In this document: one piece after another, positions 58,201-62,842 of the stretch
How the letters are laid out: each line of letters begins with the position of its first letter
How positions within the stretch are numbered: position 1 is the stretch's first letter
Source: Zygophlyctis sp. KS116
Lineage: Eukaryota > Chytridiomycota
Reading direction: 5' to 3'
Assembly: GCA_054661495.1 (NCBI GenBank)
Contig: BAAFSQ010000028.1
Span: forward strand, 1 to 62,842
DNA: 62,842 nt
Translations under genes and position numbers: made by a program
Notes under the pieces: generated by a model
What the model saw: the letters and a program-made list of their open reading frames with translations, nothing else
Databases searched by the model: none
Told to the model about the DNA's origin: nothing

Positions 58201-61200
58201 TAATTGGAAAATCCGAAAAGCTGCTCTTGATGATTTGCTTAATATTTTGAAGGGAATTAAATCTATAATTAAGCCCAATCTAGGTATATGAATTCTAGTT
58301 TTTTAATCCTAGATAACGATTTATATGCTGCTTTGAAGTTGCGTTTAACTGACAGCAACAAAAATCTAGTTATGGAAGCAGTTGAAATTATTGGAGAATT
58401 AGCCAATGCAATGGGTCCCTCATTCGAAAAGCCGCTCAAGATTCTTTTAGGTCCTGTATTGAGCACTCTGACAGATCCGAAACCACAGGTGCGACAAAAC
58501 ATTATCCAGTCTCTCACAAAAATAAGAGACAGTGTTGGTCTTCAATTGGTTATTCCAGTGATATCGAACACTTTGATGACTGATCATTTCACGCTTAGGA
58601 AAGATCTTCTTCAATGGCTTAACGATCAGAAGAATACTGACTTCTCAACATTGGATTATCAGCTTTTAATACACCCAGTTTTTCTTTGTCTTCAAGACAG
58701 GAATACTGACGTCAGAAAATTATCACAAGAGTTATTTAATTTAATGGGAATCAAAGTCGGTGCCGAGGTATTACGTGAAAAGGCAAATGATTTATTCAGA
58801 GGAGCTGCTCTAGCGTCAATAACACCGTTTTTAGAAAATGTCAAACCGCTCCAAGCTATCAAAAATATTCCTGAAAAAATTGAATCTGTCTCAAAGTCTA
58901 ACAAACCTAAAAATCAAAAGCTTCGAGCAGCCGTAGAAAATGTTAAAACATTGCCTAAAGGGCCATCTTTGGAATCTCTTGACTCAGTGTTCTGCAATAT
59001 ACTAGCTTGTGACTTAAAAATGAAGGAACAGAGAGCTAACTCTGATAAAGGGATTTTGAAATGGAATTTTGATCTTCCTCGTAAAGACTTGACAGATCAT
59101 TTGATGGAACAGTGTTCTTTAGTTTTATCGCCTGATCTTCTCTCTTTACTATTTAGTACAGAGCACTATAAAGAAAAAGATCATATTAATGGACTTAATC
59201 GACTTTGTGATGAATTACAAAACCGTAATAGTAGTATCAATGATAATCATTTAACATCTCCTGAATTAAAACAGAGATACTTATCATGCTCAGATCTATT
59301 ACTGAAGTATGTCACAATTCGGTTTTTCGACACGAATACATCGATTTTGTTAAAAGTTTTAGAATTTTTAGAACTTTTATTTACCACAATGGAAGAAGAA
59401 GGCTATTTACTCAGTGATTATGAAGCTTCGTGTTTTCTGCCATTTTTAATCAATAAGGTATATTTTGTATATTTAAGTTATATTAGGTGGGAGATAATAA
59501 AGAAACACTACGATCCAAGGTACGAGAGTTGATTAAATGGCTTTCACGCCTGTACCCTGCGTCAAAGCTCTTTCTTTATGTCATGAAGGGTTTAGACTCC
59601 AAGAATTCCCGAACTCGAACTGAAAGCCTAGATGAACTGGCATACCTTATTCAGCGGAATGGTATATCAGTATGTGTTCCTGCAAAGGTTTTCCCCTTGA
59701 TCACTCAGCAAGTTGGTGACAGAGACCCTGGTGTACGGAATGCTGCTTTAAGTGTTATAATTCAGGCATACTCATTGGTCGGTGAAAATATTTATAAATT
59801 TTTGGGCCGACCTAGCGAAAAAGATCGAAGTTTAATTGAAGAAAAGATTAAAAGGTGCGCACCTGGAGTTGAAATTGTCCAAGAAATACTCCCAAAAAAA
59901 GAAACGAAGAGATGCTCGACACCTGTTCGCAAATGCGAGCCCATTTTAAAGATTGCGGATGAATTGCCCCTTAAGGTTTTCAGCCTTGATTTGGAATTGA
60001 TTGAAGGTGATTTGAAGCTTTCGGCATCCAAGTCAAATGGGGCTAGTATTGAATCTTCTAAAAACTCTCTGGTGTCTTTGGTAGATCAAATTGATATTAG
60101 GAATCCTCAAGAAAGTATGTTAATTGTGAAGAAAATAGAGGATCAATTATCTCGAGATCCGGAATCTATGATTGGATGTGCGAATAATGTCGTTGGTACT
60201 CTAACTAAATACGTCAATACGCTTTTTTCTTCTTCTGAACTTCCTAAAGCCGACGGAGCACGGTTTGGGAAACATCTTCTTAACGCTATGATATTGATTT
60301 TCTCATCAGCGCCACTTTCCAAGAACCTTGAAAGAGATGTTCTTTACAATTGTTTGGATGTGGCTTTAATTCATCTTTTAGATCCAAGTGTTACTAGCCT
60401 TGAGCAGGGAGTTCATTTGTCTAAAATGATGAATATACTCATGGTTCGAGCATTGCAGAATATTCATCCTAATTTTGCATTTAGGTAAGTCTGATAATCT
60501 AAAGCCCAGTATAATGCTTGAGATACTTGGAATATCTGCACAAAAGATGCTAGATTTATCGGGCAATGATTTAATACGCCAATCAAAGCATACAGAGCTG
60601 GTTATGAAATGTACCTGGAAATTGATTAAGACAATTCCTCAAATGTTACAGGAAAATTCATTGGATATACCTCCACTACTTCTCGATGTACACAATTTTC
60701 TCGTACGTACCCCTCCTTTAGAATGGAAACGACGATCATCGCTTTCGATTCCTCAAGCTGATATGCCTCTAAGGACAGTTAAAACTATTTTAAGTATAAT
60801 CCTCAATAACATTGGTAATGGTTATGAATCTTATATATTCTTAATTACAGATCACAATAACAGTCATGCTGTACAGTATCTGAAACAAATGAGTGACTCA
60901 AGCAAAAAGGAGAACTCTCTTTCCGTTAATGAATCTAAAAGCAGGCTCTCAGTTATATTTGACAAGATATCGAATAAAGAAGAAACCAAGATGGGAATAC
61001 AAGAGTTATATGAATTTCAGAAAAATCATCCTAATGCAGGATATCTTATTGAAGAGCGACTTTCTCAAACAGGAGCGTATTTCCAGGGATATATCCGTAG
61101 AGGCTTGAATCATTTGAAAGAATCCGAATCTTCTGTTTCTGATCTAGTCAAATCCTCTTCTTATGATCCAAATTTGGCCCAAACAATGAATATGTCTTCT

Positions 61201-61380
61201 AGTATGCAAAACTTATCTAAGAGCAATCTTGTGACGGCTGATAATGCTACAAGCGTAATAATCTCTAAAGAAATCAATCAATCTGAAAATGCAGCACTTC
61301 CAGCAATGGATCGTAGTTTGGCAGTGGCTGAATTAAAGGAGCGATTAGCTAAAATGAAGTTGAATATGCAAAACAAGTAA
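55230..61380 (+). CDS. CKAP5: XMAP215/CKAP5 (ch-TOG) family microtubule polymerase, multi-TOG
   Basis: The family speeds tubulin addition at microtubule plus ends. It opens MEDHEDWSNCSLGERLVHK, then after a mini-intron SWKARSSAYEEIGKK, MVSDANQVAQEAGLSTIVQF, matching the first TOG domain of ch-TOG. TOG-type HEAT pairs recur through the gene (for example IVPL-like VIPVISNTL, MDDFTTGFSHKNPQVRTEII, ALKLRLTDSNKNLVMEAVEI, VFPLITQQVGDRDPGVRNAAL). The C-terminal region (MLEILGISAQKMLDLSG, NPNAGYLIEERLSQTGAYF-like, FQGYIRRGLNHL) resembles CKAP5. Over 15 exons with mini-introns encode roughly 1,850-1,950 residues, far longer than the two-TOG STU2/ALP14 of yeasts. Several short exons between 55.4 and 56.7 kb were followed only roughly. 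Confidence 0.92.
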
Positions 61381-61402
61381 TTTTTTCTACAATTTTTTAA
61401 GA

Positions 61403-62230
61403 ATGCAGGCTTACAAAACTGCTATAGCTGAGATGACTATTTTAAGGAATTCATTGATGAAATTATCAAAAGAACTTGTCAGTACTGAACTTGAACTTGG
61501 CTGCATTGGCCCTGGTGAGGTCTCACTGTATCTTGGCGATAATTGGTTTGTATCGGTCCAGAAGGCAGATGCATTGAATATCATTAAAAGAAGAATTGAA
61601 TTTCTAGACTCACAAATTTCAAATTTACAGTTTGCAGCATTGAAATCAGAAATGTCAGAGTTTGTTGATATTGTTGAGACTGATGATGTTTCATCGCAAT
61701 ATATCATGCCGTCCGACAATAAATTCTGTAATCAAGAAAAGAATGTTGGGGAATTTGAAAAGAATTTATTTGAACTTTTAAATCAATTGGAAGATCAAGA
61801 GCTTTCAGATCAAACTCATGACTCTATAAACAGCAATGATGAGCAAGGATCACAAAACGATTCATTCTCTGATAAATCTCATCAAGAATCTCATCAATCT
61901 CAAGAATCTTTGCAAGGTAGTGATACAGAAATTCCAGAGAAAAAAGTACATTTTGCTCCGGGAACAAAGTGTGAAGAATCGTCTAAAACTCAAGCTCCAA
62001 AAAGGCCTATTAAAGATTTCATAGTAGAGAGGGAAATAGATTCATTTGATGATGATTCTGATCTTGAAGACTATCATGTTGGAAGAGAAATTTCAAGAGA
62101 ATACATTGCATTCAGGGATAAAATTGAAATTTCTAATCAGCAACTACAGTATCAAGGAAGAGGATTGGACAAGTTTCAGCCAAAAGTTTCCAAATTCAAA
62201 TCAAGGTCGTTAGAAGCAAAAGAAATATAA
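61403..62230 (+). CDS. URI1: URI1/BUD27 unconventional prefoldin
   Basis: URI1/BUD27 is a prefoldin-like chaperone that helps assemble RNA polymerases through RPB5. The N-terminal alpha-prefoldin domain has LRNSLMKLSKEL, GPGEVSLYLGDNWFVSVQKADAL and IKRRIEFLDSQI (the helix-beta hairpin-helix core). An acidic and Ser/Gln-rich middle follows (HQESHQSQESLQG). The C-terminal conserved box is KKVHFAPGT, PIKDFIVERE and YHVGREISREYIAFRDKI. It has a single exon of 275 residues. It starts 22 bp after the CKAP5 stop and converges on ELOF1, with 25 bp between stops. Confidence 0.88.
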   Translation: MQAYKTAIAEMTILRNSLMKLSKELVSTELELGCIGPGEVSLYLGDNWFVSVQKADALNIIKRRIEFLDSQISNLQFAALKSEMSEFVDIVETDDVSSQYIMPSDNKFCNQEKNVGEFEKNLFELLNQLEDQELSDQTHDSINSNDEQGSQNDSFSDKSHQESHQSQESLQGSDTEIPEKKVHFAPGTKCEESSKTQAPKRPIKDFIVEREIDSFDDDSDLEDYHVGREISREYIAFRDKIEISNQQLQYQGRGLDKFQPKVSKFKSRSLEAKEI

Positions 62231-62255
62231 TATATTTACTCGATAAAATTATACT

Positions 62256-62577
62256 TTAGAAATCATCATCATCGCTGAGAATAGGACGAGATGAATTGTT
62301 CATTGGCATATTCGAAAAGTTATCTACCCAGTCGGCATATACATCGATTGGTTGAGAAATAGGAGCTATAGATTATTAGTTAAAGAAAATTACGATCAAG
62401 GGCCATAGTATGAGTTGCAGAACAAGACTTGCAAGTTAATATTCCTTGTCTTGCATTCGTTAGACATTTGACAGAAACAGATTTCTCTGCATTGCATTCT
62501 AAACACTTGAAATTAGTCTCTAACTTGGCTTTAAGCTTCTTTACTGGCTTCCGTGTGGCAGACTTTTTCTTTGCCAT
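62256..62577 (-). CDS. ELF1: Transcription elongation factor 1 (ELOF1/ELF1)
   Basis: ELOF1 is a small zinc-ribbon protein that travels with RNA polymerase II. The start MAKKKSATRKPVKKLKAK is a basic tail; the ribbon is FKCLECNAEKSVSVKCL ... LTCKSCSATHTMALD. A 28-nt intron (62393-62366) joins PPISQPIDVYADWVDNF, the conserved PIDVY.DW box, and an acidic end (ILSDDDDF). Total is 97 residues, close to the usual 80-110. The frame stays open upstream of the chosen ATG but without family similarity. Confidence 0.94.
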
Positions 62578-62842
62578 ATAAAATTTAAAAAAAGTTAAAT
62601 TTTGATTCTCAACAGCAGATGGCATAATTTAACTCAGAATGATAAAATATTGGTCCCTGTATCCTTGTTGATAATCATGTTGAAAAATTAGAGGAATTAA
62701 TAAAATTAATTTGACTATGCAGTTTGGCTCCAAAGAGAATAATTTATTTAAAATCTTTTATCTTCAATAAAATTAACAATAATTGAGATCAATAAATATA
62801 TTTATCAGAAGCAGTGATTTAATTTACAAAAGGAAAATTATT
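62578..62842. other. AT-rich right edge, nothing recognised
   Basis: About 265 bp upstream of ELOF1 running to the window edge. It is very AT-rich with many stops in all frames; no gene, RNA or repeat could be supported. Confidence 0.4.

Overview
The window is a gene-dense, AT-rich piece of nuclear DNA from a flagellated, early-branching fungus or close fungal relative (chytrid- or aphelid-like grade; species not determinable here). Fungal markers are an MDM10 of the ERMES/SAM complexes, a White Collar 2-type PAS/GATA protein, a fungal-type MIC19, an OCH1-type mannosyltransferase, a GPT2/SCT1-type acyltransferase and a KDZ-family transposase. Flagellar markers are a complete DNAH1-type axonemal dynein heavy chain (about 13 kb) and CFAP91. 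Two complex I/IV-type accessory subunits (NDUFA2, NDUFA4-like) point to ordinary aerobic mitochondria. I count 36 protein genes. Nearly all spliceosomal introns I could place are only about 19-32 nt long, start with GT and end with AG, and many contain stop codons, so most genes appear as several broken open frames that join cleanly once the introns are removed.

Layout. Positions 1-158 are the 5' end of an 18S rRNA gene read leftwards, so an rDNA unit lies off the left edge, followed by about 0.8 kb of its upstream spacer. Next come a complete KDZ DNA transposase (967-3006) and an HMG-box/zinc-finger gene (3850-5187). From 5.7 to 8.5 kb there is a plus-strand run: CASC3/Barentsz (exon junction complex), TRM10 (tRNA m1G9) and two tandem MscL channels with zinc-ribbon tails. 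From 8.5 to 11.5 kb on the minus strand are WC-2, two tandem EEF1AKMT1/EFM5 methyltransferase copies and PPT2 (acyl-carrier-protein activation). NDUFA2 and a C11orf65/MFI-like IQ protein follow on the plus strand, then LETM1 (minus) head to head with an RPD3-type histone deacetylase.

From 15.4 to 33.7 kb there is a plus-strand series HDAC, USP14/UBP6, dynein heavy chain, THOC1 with 20-48 bp between genes. The 33.8-46.7 kb part holds POP1, MIC19, WDR55/JIP5, MDM10, OCH1, an unrecognised coiled-coil protein, XPD/RAD3 helicase, an NDUFA4-like subunit, an F-box/WD40 protein and an unrecognised glutamine-rich protein. The right part has a GPT2-type acyltransferase, an S6-kinase-like AGC kinase, DNAJC17, CFAP91, fructose-1,6-bisphosphatase, a small unknown gene, a long multi-TOG XMAP215/CKAP5 protein, URI1/BUD27 and ELOF1.

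The strongest themes are extreme compaction (divergent start codons 26-62 bp apart; convergent coding ends that abut or overlap by 4-8 bp), two neighbouring tandem gene pairs that each carry a sharply bounded identical tract (likely gene conversion), and short promoter motifs shared between unrelated genes. I found no convincing new multi-gene system; the best candidates for novelty are the miniature intron set, the paired MscL channels, the doubled hydrophobic motif in the S6-like kinase, and the shared start-proximal motifs.
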